From an uncultured Clostridia bacterium (GTDB lineage Bacteria; Bacillota; Clostridia; Oscillospirales; Ruminococcaceae), in NCBI GenBank assembly GCA_947627465.1, contig CANQWD010000006.1, positions 1 to 64,000 of the forward strand: DNA of 64,000 nucleotides. The letters are read 5' to 3'. Made by a program: the position numbers and the translations under genes. Position 1 is the stretch's first letter. Every line of letters begins with the position of its first letter. Under the pieces are notes generated by a model. That model ran no database searches and was not told where the DNA came from. It saw nothing but the letters and a program-made list of their open reading frames with translations. This document shows, piece after piece, positions 35,033 to 43,821 of the stretch.

Positions 35033-35061
35033 ATTATAACATAAAAATTTTTGCTTGTCAA
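35033..35061 (-). promoter_or_regulatory. Promoter of the C39-like peptidase gene
   Basis: Minus strand: TTGACA (35056-35061), 17 bp, TATAAT (35033-35038), leaving a leader of about 80 nt. Confidence 0.85.
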
Positions 35062-35145
35062 GAAAGTATTCTTATTTTTTCAAATTATAAATATCATTCT
35101 ATCACCTTAACCGTTACTTTGCATTTGTGCTGCATAATTTTCTCC

Positions 35146-35742
35146 TTAAATTTTGTCTTTTACGTCGATTTTCCGTATCACTCTGCAAGGATTACCCGCG
35201 GCAAGGCTGTTCGGGGGAATATCGCGCGTAACCACGCTTCCCGCGCCGATAACGCAGTTGTCGCCGATAGTAACTCCGCCGCAAACCGTGACGTTGCTCG
35301 CAAGCCAGCAGTCGTTTCCTATTGTAATGGGTTTGCCGAATTCAATGTCGAACGGTGAGCCGTCCGAAGCAAATTGTGTGCGTCGCTCAACCGGGTCAAA
35401 AAAGTGCAGAGCCGTCGCCAATGTTACATTGGGACCGCAGAAAACGTTGTCGCCGATAACAACGGGGCAAGTGTCGAGCACCACAAAATTGAAGTTAGCG
35501 TAGAAGTTGTCTCCCGCAGTGGTGAACACACCGTAGTCGAACTGTATCGGGCTTTGCAAAAAGCAGTTTTTTCCTCGGTTGGGCAGCAGTTTATTAAGTA
35601 TTTCCTCGCGCTTTTTGACCTCGGTTTCGTAGGTCGCGTTGTAATCTTGGGAGAGCTTATGCGCCGCTGTTCGCAGATCTGTCAGTTCTTTGTCGGCTGG
35701 GTTGTACGGCTCTCCTTTAAGCATCTTTTCCTTTTCGGTCAT
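35146..35742 (-). CDS. Maltose/galactoside O-acetyltransferase-type enzyme
   Basis: 198 residues. N-terminal MTEKEKMLKGEPYNPADKEL is typical of the maltose O-acetyltransferase domain, followed by hexapeptide repeats forming a left-handed beta-helix (VIGDNVFCGPNVTLAT, ITIGNDCWLASNVTVCGGVT, IGDNCVIGAGSVVT) and the family His in ATALHFFDP. It transfers acetyl from acetyl-CoA to a sugar hydroxyl. Confidence 0.85.
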   Translation of the reverse strand: MTEKEKMLKGEPYNPADKELTDLRTAAHKLSQDYNATYETEVKKREEILNKLLPNRGKNCFLQSPIQFDYGVFTTAGDNFYANFNFVVLDTCPVVIGDNVFCGPNVTLATALHFFDPVERRTQFASDGSPFDIEFGKPITIGNDCWLASNVTVCGGVTIGDNCVIGAGSVVTRDIPPNSLAAGNPCRVIRKIDVKDKI

Positions 35743-35762
35743 AGTAAAACCTCCATATATAA

Positions 35763-35795
35763 TAAGCCGCCCTCAACAACAGTTAAGGACGGCTT
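35763..35795 (-). terminator. Terminator of rplJ-rplL
   Basis: AAGCCGCCC and GGACGGCTT (9-nt arms, one mismatch) lie 25 bp past the rplL stop, with TATTATAT following on the minus strand. Read-through into the acetyltransferase gene is possible. Confidence 0.6.
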
Positions 35796-35819
35796 TGATA
35801 AACTTGATATTAAGCTAAA

Positions 35820-36206
35820 TTACTTAAGCTCAACCTTAGCGCCTGCTTCTTCAAGCTTAGCCTTGATCTCCTCAGCCTCAGCCTTAGCAACGCCTTCCTT
35901 GATAGCCTTAGGAGCGGATTCAACAAGCTCCTTAGCTTCCTTAAGTCCAAGACCGCAGAGTTCCTTAACGACCTTGATAACAGCCATCTTAGCGTCGCCG
36001 AAAGATGCGAGAACTACGTCGAACTCGGTCTTTTCAGCAGCGCCTGCAGCAGCGCCTGCGCCCGCAGCGGGAGCAGCGGCAACAGCAGCGGCGGAAACGC
36101 CGAACTCTTCCTCAAGAGCCTTTACAAGGTCGTTCAATTCGAGAACGGAAAGCTCTTTTACTTCGTCAATGATTTTAGTAATATCAGCCATTTTATTTAC
36201 CTCCAT
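35820..36206 (-). CDS. rplL: 50S ribosomal protein L7/L12
   Basis: 128 residues. N-terminal dimerisation helix ([20 protein letters not shown]), Ala-rich hinge, and the C-terminal factor-binding domain ([32 protein letters not shown]). It is the flexible stalk protein that recruits translation GTPases. It follows rplJ and shares its leader. Confidence 0.97.
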   Translation of the reverse strand: MEVNKMADITKIIDEVKELSVLELNDLVKALEEEFGVSAAAVAAAPAAGAGAAAGAAEKTEFDVVLASFGDAKMAVIKVVKELCGLGLKEAKELVESAPKAIKEGVAKAEAEEIKAKLEEAGAKVELK

Positions 36207-36271
36207 AAATTATGTTAGATTTTCGTTTTTGTGCGCGGCGTTAAGCCGTGTCTTGAAGCACCGCCGTGAAA

Positions 36272-36784
36272 TTACGCGGTAGCTTCGCCGTCGTTCTTCT
36301 TCGCGATCTCGTTGATTGCGATAGCGAAACGCTGAATGGGACTTTGCAGCATAAATACGAGCTGCGAGAGCAAGGTTTCCTTGCTCGGCAGATTTGCGTA
36401 CTTCTCGACCTCTTCCTTAAAGATGACCGCGCCGTCCACAAAGCCTTTCTTAATGCTGAACTTTCCATCCGAGCTCTTAGCTTTCTCGTTGAGAATTTTC
36501 GGAGCGACGATGATGTCTTCGGTGGAGAGCGCAATGGCGGTAGTACCCGTCAAAACGTCGTCAAGACCCTCAAGACCCGCGATATCGCAAGCGCGCTTGA
36601 GCAGCTTGTTCTTAACTACGAAGTAATCAACGCCTGCTTCGCGCAATTCTTTTCTGAGCTTGGTGTCGTCCTCAACGGTGATTCCTTTGTAATCAACCAG
36701 AACGCCGCCTACCGCGTTTTTGAGCTTCTCGGCAAGATCCGCTACGAATTGCTTCTTTTGTTCAAGTACAGACTCACTGGGCAT
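36272..36784 (-). CDS. rplJ: 50S ribosomal protein L10
   Basis: 170 residues from ATG 36784 (MPSESVLEQKKQFVADLAEK), with AAGGAGGAAC upstream. Typical segments are GVLVDYKGITVEDDTKLRKE and VVKNKLLKRA. It anchors L7/L12 dimers to the ribosome. A longer upstream frame runs through the leader RNA and is not used. Confidence 0.96.
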   Translation of the reverse strand: MPSESVLEQKKQFVADLAEKLKNAVGGVLVDYKGITVEDDTKLRKELREAGVDYFVVKNKLLKRACDIAGLEGLDDVLTGTTAIALSTEDIIVAPKILNEKAKSSDGKFSIKKGFVDGAVIFKEEVEKYANLPSKETLLSQLVFMLQSPIQRFAIAINEIAKKNDGEATA

Positions 36785-36935
36785 TTTATGTTCCTCCTTA
36801 TTAGAATTTCGCTGCCCAAAACAGAAAAGCCTGCTCTTATTCCAAAGAGCAGGCGAATTGACAAATTCTATCATTCCTCGACAGGCGCGGCAAAACCGCA
36901 TTATAACGCGAACGTCACCTGTTGTCTTTAGAACA
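36785..36935 (-). ncRNA. L10 leader of rplJ-rplL mRNA
   Basis: The region between promoter and rplJ has the expected pattern: an outer helix (AACAGGTGACG...CGCCTGTCG on the minus strand) typical of the L10(L12)4-binding site, followed by a hairpin before the ribosome site. Free L10-L12 complex represses its own mRNA through such leaders. Boundaries are approximate. Confidence 0.7.
36822..36854 (-). terminator. Attenuator hairpin in the L10 leader
   Basis: GCCTGCTCTT (36829-36838) pairs perfectly with AAGAGCAGGC (36845-36854), followed on the minus strand by TTTTCTGTTTT. It would stop transcription before rplJ when formed. Confidence 0.75.
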
Positions 36936-36943
36936 GCATAATT

Positions 36944-36972
36944 ATTATACCACAATAAAATCCGTTTGTCAA
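36944..36972 (-). promoter_or_regulatory. Promoter of rplJ-rplL
   Basis: Minus strand: TTGACA (36967-36972), 17 bp, TATAAT (36944-36949), a full consensus match. Confidence 0.9.
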
Positions 36973-36997
36973 GTACTTTTTGAAAATTTTTAATTGC

Positions 36998-37026
36998 TTG
37001 ACAAATATAATTATGGGTGCTATAAT
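36998..37026 (+). promoter_or_regulatory. Promoter of the paired membrane-protein genes
   Basis: TTGACA (36998-37003), 17 bp, TATAAT (37021-37026). It is divergent from the rplJ promoter 25 bp away. Confidence 0.9.
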
Positions 37027-37111
37027 AAAATCATGGATAATTTCTGAAAGAATTGCTTTTTTGCCCTCTGTCCGTTTTCGCGGGGAGGAGGGATGAGAAA
37101 GGAGCGCTGCT

Positions 37112-37585
37112 ATGAAATACTTTACAACTTTCGAGCTTGTAAGATCGCTTGCCGTGCCCGTGTTCACCGCCGTTTACGGAATTGTCGGTCTGCTCGGTTA
37201 TATAACGCAGAGTTTTGAGGGTTTCAATTACAATTTTTTCTTTCCGCTTGCAATGCTGCTGATAGGCGGCGTTCTGCCGATTTTAATGACGCTGTTCGGC
37301 GGGGTCCACACGGAGCGTTACTTTCTCAAACGCGTGATAGAGATCGTTGTCTGCTTCGTAATAATGCAGTATGTTATTCTTCAGATGTCCGTTACGGTTT
37401 TGAGTTTTATAATCATGACCGCGTTTCTGGGCGCGAAGATCGTGTTTGAGCTTCTGAAAATTCAGGACGATGAAACGACAGGCGGAGAGCGCGCCGTAAT
37501 GCTGCTCTCCGACCCGATATATTGGCTTTTCGCGAACGATATTTACAATACAGTATGTTATCTCGCTGAACTTCCCGCCGTTTAA
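37112..37585 (+). CDS. Uncharacterised membrane protein, first of two paralogues
   Basis: 157 residues with about four membrane helices (SLAVPVFTAVYGIVGLLGY, PLAMLLIGGVLPILMTLFGG, VIEIVVCFVIMQYVILQM, LSFIIMTAFLGAKIVFELL). Shared with its neighbour are the N-terminal MKYFTT.ELV.SLAVPVFT, the loop VHTERYF.KR between helices 2 and 3, and the tail TGGERAV.LLSDP.YWLF. AAAGGAG precedes the ATG. No family is recognised. Confidence 0.65.
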   Translation: MKYFTTFELVRSLAVPVFTAVYGIVGLLGYITQSFEGFNYNFFFPLAMLLIGGVLPILMTLFGGVHTERYFLKRVIEIVVCFVIMQYVILQMSVTVLSFIIMTAFLGAKIVFELLKIQDDETTGGERAVMLLSDPIYWLFANDIYNTVCYLAELPAV

Positions 37586-37630
37586 TTCTATATCTTAAAA
37601 TATAACTATAACGCGAAAGGAACTTTGGCT

Positions 37631-38140
37631 ATGAAATACTTCACGACCTCCGAGCTTGTGAAATCCCTAGCCGTACCCGTGTTTACGTTCGGTATCGGCG
37701 CGGTCGCGCAGCTCGGACATATTATGAATGACAGCGGCTTCAACGGCATTGACAGCACTTTCATCTTTTCGCTAATGCTTATGCTGCTTGGCGGCGTATT
37801 GCCTATGCTGATGACGCTTTTCGGGCACGTTCACACCGAGCGCTATTTTGTTAAGCGAATTATTCTCATACCCGCCGTTTGGCTGATATCGAATCTTGTT
37901 AATGGGTTTTGCCAAAGTAACGCTATAATAGCTACTCTTTCGGGCGACGGCTCCTTGCTGCAATTCACGCTTCAATTCGTATTTTTCGTCGCCGAGCTGC
38001 TTTTCCTTATCCTAAAGATTTGGGATGAGTACACGTCGGGCGGCGAACGCGCCGTGACGATACTTTCCGACCCTTATTTGTGGCTTTTTATTGATACCAT
38101 TTACTCTTTCGCGTTTGATGTTTGGTTCAAAACCACGTAG
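37631..38140 (+). CDS. Uncharacterised membrane protein, second of two paralogues
   Basis: 169 residues from ATG 37631 (AAAGGA about 9 nt upstream; an in-frame TTG lies 6 nt earlier). Same plan as the preceding protein: MKYFTTSELVKSLAVPVFTF, GGVLPMLMTLFGHVHTERYF and SGGERAVTILSDPYLWLF, with about four membrane helices. The 45-bp gap and shared ends show a tandem duplication. The inner helices have diverged far more than the conserved loops, so the loops probably carry the function. Confidence 0.65.
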   Translation: MKYFTTSELVKSLAVPVFTFGIGAVAQLGHIMNDSGFNGIDSTFIFSLMLMLLGGVLPMLMTLFGHVHTERYFVKRIILIPAVWLISNLVNGFCQSNAIIATLSGDGSLLQFTLQFVFFVAELLFLILKIWDEYTSGGERAVTILSDPYLWLFIDTIYSFAFDVWFKTT

Positions 38141-38149
38141 AAAGCGTTT

Positions 38150-38734
38150 TTAGTCCTCGGCTATTTCCTCGATAATCGCGCGGATTTCCTCAACGCCCTC
38201 GCCCGTTTCGGCGGAAAATTCTATAATCGTGATGTCCTCGGCGCACGGAAGCTCCGTTTTGAGAGCCTCGCGGCGCTCCTCGCGCTGTTTTTTTGAGAGC
38301 TTGTCCGCTTTCGTCAGCACGATAACGAACGGAAATTCTCCGTCTATCAGATAATTCACCATAGAAAGGTCGTCGGCAGTAGGGGAGTGCCTGAAATCTA
38401 TCAGTTGAAACACCAGCCCCAACTCGCGCTCCGAGCCTAGATAGCCGCCTATCAGCTTGTTCCACGCCGCCTTTTCGGACTTCGACACTTTCGCGTAGCC
38501 GTAGCCCGGCAAGTCAACGATGTAAATGTTTTCCAGCTCATAGAAGTTTATCGTGTCGGTCTTGCCGGGAGTAGCCGACACCCGCGCGAGGTTTTTCCTA
38601 TTGAATATCTTGTTGATAAGCGAGCTTTTACCGACGTTCGACCGCCCCGAAAACGCTATCTCGGTGCGTTCCGGCAACGGTATCTGCTCGAATTTGCCGT
38701 AGCTTGTCTTAAATTTCGCGTTGTTGTAATTCAT
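38150..38734 (-). CDS. engB: Ribosome biogenesis GTP-binding protein EngB/YsxC
   Basis: 194 residues. G1 GRSNVGKSSLIN, G2-region PGKTDTINFYELEN, G3 VDLPGYGYAKVS, G4 LTKADKLS and G5 EFSAETGEG are all in place. The Walker A position and the YGYAKVS stretch identify EngB, needed for 50S assembly. Its start overlaps the previous gene by 4 nt. lon-engB pairs are common in bacteria. Confidence 0.95.
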   Translation of the reverse strand: MNYNNAKFKTSYGKFEQIPLPERTEIAFSGRSNVGKSSLINKIFNRKNLARVSATPGKTDTINFYELENIYIVDLPGYGYAKVSKSEKAAWNKLIGGYLGSERELGLVFQLIDFRHSPTADDLSMVNYLIDGEFPFVIVLTKADKLSKKQREERREALKTELPCAEDITIIEFSAETGEGVEEIRAIIEEIAED

Positions 38735-39942
38735 AGTTTGTCATTCCTTTTCAGCAGCCAACTCGCGTGAGTTGAAAAGTCGTACTCCGCTTCGACATAA
38801 AGATAGCCGTTTCCGCAGAGCATATACGGCGAACCGTTGCTCCACAGTTCGTCGAGCGCCGCGTCCGTTTCGGCGTGCTTTCCGTCAAGCGGAGAGTTCG
38901 CCGCGATAACGTACACAGTTTTTCCAAGTTTTTCGCGAATAAGTTCGGGGTTCAGCGGATTGCCGCTTTTCTTAACGGTCAGCGCCGTGTCGATGTAATC
39001 CTCGGCGGTGTGTGCGAGTTTGTCAAGAAGTTCTCCGCGCTTTTTTGAGTTAAGCAAGTAAAGAACCCGCTCCCGAACGCGCTTTCGGAAGAATTTAGAG
39101 ATATCCTTTTCGGTTTCCGCGTTCATTTTTTCCTCCGAGTTTATCAAACGGCAAAGTGAATTTACCGCGTCTTTTATCGTCTTATCCAAGCGTAACGCGC
39201 AAAATTCCGCGATGTGACGCGGAATTTCTCCGTAAAACGCCTCGGCGATGCCGTCCGCGATACACGCCATGGTGTCAGCGTCGCCACCGAGCGACACGGC
39301 AAGCCGCACCGCACTCTCATAGCCGTCCGACTGCAAAAACGCACTTATCGCGGGCGGCACGGAGTACTTCGCACGGCTGTCGAATTTATAGTCGGCGCGT
39401 ATTTTGTCAAGCGATGCCAAAAGTTCAAAATGAAAATTGTCCTCGATAAATTTCTTTATCGCGTCTTTTGTTTCGCCGTTTCGGGCAAGCCAAACCGCCG
39501 CTGCGACCGCTTTTGCCGAGTTTACGGCTTCGCGCGTATGATGAGTGTAATAACAACTCGCCTTGACCTGAAGCATTACCTGTTCCAAATCGTCATACGC
39601 GTAACCGATAGGCACAACGCGCATAGTACCGCCGTTGGCGTAGCTGCGCTGTATATACGGTTCCGGGGAGCTTGCCCATTCCGAAAACATTTGTCCATAT
39701 CCCGCGTTTGGGAACAGCGAGAAAAAGCGTTTATATTGCGCTGCGTATTCGCGGGCGCGTTTTTTTATTCCGAGCGGAGTTATCGGCGCGGGATTTGCGG
39801 TTATCGCGGCGCATGCTGCCGCCGTCATCACAGAATCGTCCGTAAACGCCGACTCCCCTTGAAAAGGGAAGCCGTAATCTTTAGTGCTGTGAACCTCGTA
39901 GTACGAACCGATTATGTCGCCGTAAACCGCGCCCCAGATCAT
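38731..39942 (-). CDS. ADP-ribosylglycohydrolase with unassigned C-terminal domain
   Basis: 403 residues. Residues 1-260 are an ADP-ribosylglycohydrolase: GAVYGDIIGSYYE, FTDDSVMTAAA (metal-binding Thr-Asp-Asp) and LGGDADTMACIADGIAEAFYG. Such enzymes remove ADP-ribose from proteins or small molecules. Residues 273-403 (from MNAETEKDISKFFRKRV) are a separate domain I do not recognise. Just before codon 273 the DNA reads GGAGGAAAAA-ATG, a fine ribosome site, so the domain might also be made alone. Both ends overlap lon and engB by 4 nt. Confidence 0.8.
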   Translation of the reverse strand: MIWGAVYGDIIGSYYEVHSTKDYGFPFQGESAFTDDSVMTAAACAAITANPAPITPLGIKKRAREYAAQYKRFFSLFPNAGYGQMFSEWASSPEPYIQRSYANGGTMRVVPIGYAYDDLEQVMLQVKASCYYTHHTREAVNSAKAVAAAVWLARNGETKDAIKKFIEDNFHFELLASLDKIRADYKFDSRAKYSVPPAISAFLQSDGYESAVRLAVSLGGDADTMACIADGIAEAFYGEIPRHIAEFCALRLDKTIKDAVNSLCRLINSEEKMNAETEKDISKFFRKRVRERVLYLLNSKKRGELLDKLAHTAEDYIDTALTVKKSGNPLNPELIREKLGKTVYVIAANSPLDGKHAETDAALDELWSNGSPYMLCGNGYLYVEAEYDFSTHASWLLKRNDKL

Positions 39943-42362
39943 ACGTTGATAAGCGTTTTTCTTGAACGCGCGGGCTTCTTAGGCATAGCTTTTTCGAGGT
40001 TCTCGGGTTTCGTGTTTTCGTTCTTGCGCGGTTTAGCCGCCGTGCAGTTTTCGCGAACGAGCGCGGTCTCAAGCACCGTTGAGATATCCTCCGCGGGCAC
40101 GAACTTTATGTGGTCGCGCACTTTTTTGTCAATCTCCTCAAGGTCGGGAACGTTGTCCTGCGGAATGCAGATAGTCTTTATGCCCGCTCGGTAAGCCGCC
40201 ATAGATTTCTCTTTCAAGCCTCCGATCGGCAGAACTTTTCCGCGCAGAGTTATCTCGCCCGTCATAGCCACATCGCGGCGCACGGGAGTGCCCGACAGCG
40301 CTGACACGAGCGCGGTGGTGAGCGTAACGCCCGCCGACGGTCCGTCTTTAGGAACGGCTCCCTCGGGCGCGTGCACATGGATATCCTTATCTTTATAGAA
40401 ATTCGGGTCGATGTTATATTTCTCGGCAAGAGAGCGCGTCAGCGAAACCGCTATTTTCGCGCTTTCTTTCATCACATCGCCAAGCTGCCCTGTAAATTCC
40501 GTCTTTCCGGTGCCCTCGAGCACCAATACCTCGAGCGGGAGCATGGTGCCGCCGACCGACGTCCATGCCAAGCCGTTCACAAGACCTATTTCGTCGCGTG
40601 CCGCCAAATTCTCGGGCTTGTATTTCTTAATGCCCAAAAACTCCTCGATGTTAGCGTCGGTGACTTTGACTTCTTTTTCGCCCGAAACGAGTTTCTTTGC
40701 CGTTTTGCGGCAGATCTCGCCTATTCTGCGCTCGAGTTTTCGCACGCCCGCCTCGCGGGTGTAGAAATCAATTATCGAGTAGATCGCCTTGTCGTTGATC
40801 TTAAGCGTTTTTGGGCTTTCTCCGTTTTTCTTGAGCTGCTTCGGCACAAGGTGCTTTTTCGCGATATTGAACTTTTCCTCGCGCGTGTAGCTTGAAAGCT
40901 CAATGACTTCCATTCTGTCGAGAAGCGGCGCGGGAATAGTGGAGGTGTCGTTCGCCGTTGTGATAAACAAAACGTCGCTTAAGTCGATCGGGATCTCAAG
41001 ATAGTTATCCACGAACGCATTGTTCTGTTCCGCGTCAAGCACCTCAAGCATTGCCGAGGACGGGTCGCCCTTGTAGTCGCTGCCCATTTTATCTATCTCG
41101 TCAAGCAGAATAACGGGGTTCATACTTTTCGCCTGAGTAAGCGCTTTTACGATACGTCCGGGCATTGCGCCGACGTAAGTCTTTCTATGACCGCGAATTT
41201 CCGCTTCGTCGTGAACGCCGCCGAGAGAAATTCTCGCGTACTTTCTTCCCAGCGCCTCCGCTATCGAGCGTCCGATAGAGGTCTTGCCCACTCCGGGAGG
41301 TCCGTAAAGGCAGATTATCTGTCCTTTAACGTCGGGCGCGAGCGCGCGCACGGACAGCGTTTCGAGAATACGCTCCTTGACCTTTTCCAATCCGTAGTGG
41401 TCGCGGTTGAGCTTTTTTTCCGCGGCTTCTATATTCAGTTTATCCTTTGTGCGCTTGTTGAACGGAACGCCGAGCACGGTATCCAGATAAGTCCGCAGAA
41501 CCGCCGATTCCTGAGAAGAACCCGACATGCGCCGCAGTTTTTCGGCTTCCTTTATGAGCTTATCCTCGCTTTCCTCGGGGAGCGACAGAGCTTTTATTTT
41601 ATCTATGTACTCCTCAACTTCTTCAACGGGATCGTCGCTGTCGCCAAGCTGACGGGAGATCGCTCTGAGTTTTTCGCGGAGATAATAATCACGCTGATTT
41701 TTGTCAACAGCTTCTTGGACCTCGTCTTGAATTTCGATCTCGGTCATCATAATTTCGATCTCTTCTTCTATCATTGCTATGAGCCGCTTTATTCTTGCCA
41801 GAGTACCGTTAGTCTCAAGCAAGGTTTGTTTGTCCTCCGGTTTCAGCACAATATTGAATACTATTTTATCAAACAGCTTTGAGCAGTCTTCTTCGGAAAT
41901 TATACTTTCATAGAGATCTTTCGGCATTTTCGGGGTTATTTCCGCGTATGACTCAAAAGCGGATTTTAAAGCCCGTTTTGCCGCTGTTTGGGTCGTTTCG
42001 GACATATTCGCCCCTCGAGAGGAATAAGGCTTGACCTCGAATTTAAAGTATTCTCCCGCGGATATCAGCTTTGTGGCTTTCGCTCTGTACATACCCTCGA
42101 CAAGTACCCTTGTGTTGCCGTCGGGAGTAGTCAGCAGCTGTTTGATTATTCCCACCGTGCCCACAGAATAGATGTCGTCGGCAGTGGGACTTGTTTCGCC
42201 CGCGTCCTTTTGCGCCGCAAGAAAAATCTCGCCGCTGCCTTTAGCCGCCGCTTTAAGCGCGTTTACCGATCTGTCGCGTCCAACGTCAAAGTGAAGCACC
42301 ATTGACGGGAACACCACCAATCCTCTCAAAGCCAATGCCGGAAGTATCTTTGTGTTTTCCAT
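39939..42362 (-). CDS. lon: ATP-dependent protease La
   Basis: 807 residues. The N-terminal substrate-binding domain ([15 protein letters not shown]), AAA+ module with Walker [13 protein letters not shown] and Walker [12 protein letters not shown], and the C-terminal protease domain with the catalytic Ser in [10 protein letters not shown] and Lys in [13 protein letters not shown] are all complete. The tail after the protease domain is about 30 residues, basic and proline/lysine-rich. Start ATG 42362 has GGGAG upstream; an earlier in-frame start is less likely. It degrades misfolded and regulatory proteins. Confidence 0.95.
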   Translation of the reverse strand: MENTKILPALALRGLVVFPSMVLHFDVGRDRSVNALKAAAKGSGEIFLAAQKDAGETSPTADDIYSVGTVGIIKQLLTTPDGNTRVLVEGMYRAKATKLISAGEYFKFEVKPYSSRGANMSETTQTAAKRALKSAFESYAEITPKMPKDLYESIISEEDCSKLFDKIVFNIVLKPEDKQTLLETNGTLARIKRLIAMIEEEIEIMMTEIEIQDEVQEAVDKNQRDYYLREKLRAISRQLGDSDDPVEEVEEYIDKIKALSLPEESEDKLIKEAEKLRRMSGSSQESAVLRTYLDTVLGVPFNKRTKDKLNIEAAEKKLNRDHYGLEKVKERILETLSVRALAPDVKGQIICLYGPPGVGKTSIGRSIAEALGRKYARISLGGVHDEAEIRGHRKTYVGAMPGRIVKALTQAKSMNPVILLDEIDKMGSDYKGDPSSAMLEVLDAEQNNAFVDNYLEIPIDLSDVLFITTANDTSTIPAPLLDRMEVIELSSYTREEKFNIAKKHLVPKQLKKNGESPKTLKINDKAIYSIIDFYTREAGVRKLERRIGEICRKTAKKLVSGEKEVKVTDANIEEFLGIKKYKPENLAARDEIGLVNGLAWTSVGGTMLPLEVLVLEGTGKTEFTGQLGDVMKESAKIAVSLTRSLAEKYNIDPNFYKDKDIHVHAPEGAVPKDGPSAGVTLTTALVSALSGTPVRRDVAMTGEITLRGKVLPIGGLKEKSMAAYRAGIKTICIPQDNVPDLEEIDKKVRDHIKFVPAEDISTVLETALVRENCTAAKPRKNENTKPENLEKAMPKKPARSRKTLINV

Positions 42363-42427
42363 TGCAGTCTCCCTTTCTATATCTATATAACAAAACATCT
42401 TGTGTCAAAAATTCCAATGCTTTCATT

Positions 42428-42456
42428 ATTATACATCATTTAAAAAAATTTTGCAA
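42428..42456 (-). promoter_or_regulatory. Promoter of lon operon
   Basis: Minus strand: TTGCAA (42451-42456), 17 bp, TATAAT (42428-42433). No CIRCE or CtsR box is evident nearby. Confidence 0.6.
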
Positions 42457-42535
42457 CCCCTAAAATTTTACCGTTTTATCTGGAATTCTGCGTTATAGCG
42501 GAGAATAAATTCCAAAAGCGGCGTTATGTGAATTT

Positions 42536-43297
42536 TCAGCGAAAAATCAGCGAAAACAGCGCGAAAATGATCGGCATGTGCAGCATATATATCCAAATTG
42601 TCACGCGTCCGACAGCGGCAAGCGGCTTGCAGTGCGGTTTATAGAATGCTTTGGGCATTGCGCCGCTTTTAAACCAATATCCGCAGAAGCTGCCGGCAAG
42701 GAACACAAAAAACCACGGCATTATCGGAAAAAAGTCCGAGGAACTGAAACTTTTGGAAATTATTCCCATGGGGAACAGTACGCCTACATTTCGCGCCGTT
42801 TCGGGAAAATTGTACTTTAACGCTCCAAATCCAACAAATCCTCTTGAGGCGTTCCAAGTAAACGCGGCGAGCAGAGCGTTCAGAGCAAGCCCAACCGTCG
42901 GCGGTATTTTCTCGATATACTTTCCGAACAGCCCGTAAATCATCATTGAAACGCCAAGCAAGTGCAATATGCCGAAGCTTATCTCGTCCGTTGTGAAAAA
43001 CGGCACAACGAACGTTATCACCATTCCGAGGAAAAAACATTCCGCGCCGCGTCTTACATTGTCGTGAGAGTATCTGCACATTATTCCCGAAATGAAGATG
43101 AACGTTCCCGCGAAAATATCGCGGATAATGCCGAACCAACCGCTGAAGAACACGGGTATTTTTACGCCGAACTCGTAGTTCAACTCATAAAGCGCGTGAT
43201 ATATCACCATACATATTATCGCGAAGCCGCGTATCTCGTCGAGAAGATACACTCTGCCGCTTTTTCCGGATATGCCGCTTTTGCACGAAACTTTCAT
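42536..43297 (-). CDS. Membrane protein of the heparan-alpha-glucosaminide N-acetyltransferase-like (DUF1624) family
   Basis: 253 residues with about seven membrane helices. The N-terminal YLLDEIRGFAIICMVIYHAL carries the family's Asp/Arg and His, and there are later GTFIFISGIMCRYS and FGILHLLGVSMMIYG. Members acetylate or otherwise transfer acyl groups across the membrane, but many clostridial ones are uncharacterised. It is monocistronic, with its own promoter. Confidence 0.75.
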   Translation of the reverse strand: MKVSCKSGISGKSGRVYLLDEIRGFAIICMVIYHALYELNYEFGVKIPVFFSGWFGIIRDIFAGTFIFISGIMCRYSHDNVRRGAECFFLGMVITFVVPFFTTDEISFGILHLLGVSMMIYGLFGKYIEKIPPTVGLALNALLAAFTWNASRGFVGFGALKYNFPETARNVGVLFPMGIISKSFSSSDFFPIMPWFFVFLAGSFCGYWFKSGAMPKAFYKPHCKPLAAVGRVTIWIYMLHMPIIFALFSLIFR

Positions 43298-43361
43298 TTT
43301 TTCACCCGATAGAATTTTTTATCCCGTTTTCTCTGCCATTGGCGGGGAGAACGCTGTATAT

Positions 43362-43390
43362 ATTCTATCACAAATTTCCAAAAAATACAA
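43362..43390 (-). promoter_or_regulatory. Promoter of the DUF1624-type gene
   Basis: Minus strand: TTGTAT (43385-43390), 17 bp, TAGAAT (43362-43367). Confidence 0.5.
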
Positions 43391-43398
43391 CTCGCCAC

Positions 43399-43427
43399 TT
43401 GAAAAATTAAAAAAATCGTGCTATAAT
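43399..43427 (+). promoter_or_regulatory. Promoter of crcB-dus
   Basis: TTGAAA (43399-43404), 17 bp, TATAAT (43422-43427). Transcription would start about 15 nt before the proposed crcB start, leaving no room for a riboswitch. Confidence 0.7.
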
Positions 43428-43447
43428 ATATCGGTGAGGTGAGAAAA

Positions 43448-43810
43448 TTGCTAAACGTCTTGACAGTCGGGGCGGGCGGATTTGTCGGCGCGGCTTTGAG
43501 GTATCTCGCGGGTCTTATACCCATAGAAACAAAATCGGGTTTTCCCGTGAAGACTTTCGCGATAAACATTATCGGGTGTTTCGCAATCGGCATTATTTCC
43601 GTGTTGATAACCAAAAAGGTCGGCAATGATACGCTTATGCTGTTCCTGAAAGCGGGAGTTTGCGGCGGATTTACAACGTTCTCTTCGTTCGCTCTTGAAA
43701 CGCAGGAGCTGTTTTCGGACGGAAATATCGTTACGGGCGTTCTTTACGCTTTGGGAAGCCTTACAGCGGGGACGTTGGCGGTTCTGTTGGGGCAGATAAT
43801 TGTAAAATAA
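43448..43810 (+). CDS. crcB: Fluoride exporter CrcB/Fluc
   Basis: 120 residues, four membrane helices. Family signatures: GAGGFVGAALRYLAG at the N-terminus, NIIGCFAIG with the conserved Asn, and GGFTTFSSFALE, the Phe-box/Na-site region. It forms a dual-topology dimer that lets fluoride out of the cell. TTG 43448 fits best, with GAGGTGAG in front; GTG 43439 in the same frame lacks a ribosome site. It is followed 11 bp later by dus. Confidence 0.9.
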   Translation: MLNVLTVGAGGFVGAALRYLAGLIPIETKSGFPVKTFAINIIGCFAIGIISVLITKKVGNDTLMLFLKAGVCGGFTTFSSFALETQELFSDGNIVTGVLYALGSLTAGTLAVLLGQIIVK

Positions 43811-43821
43811 AGGAAATTGAT

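Noticed and set aside
39214..40194. 326-codon frame spanning the junction of lon and the ADP-ribosylglycohydrolase gene on the plus strand
   Set aside because: Antisense to two recognised genes with matching coupled ends.
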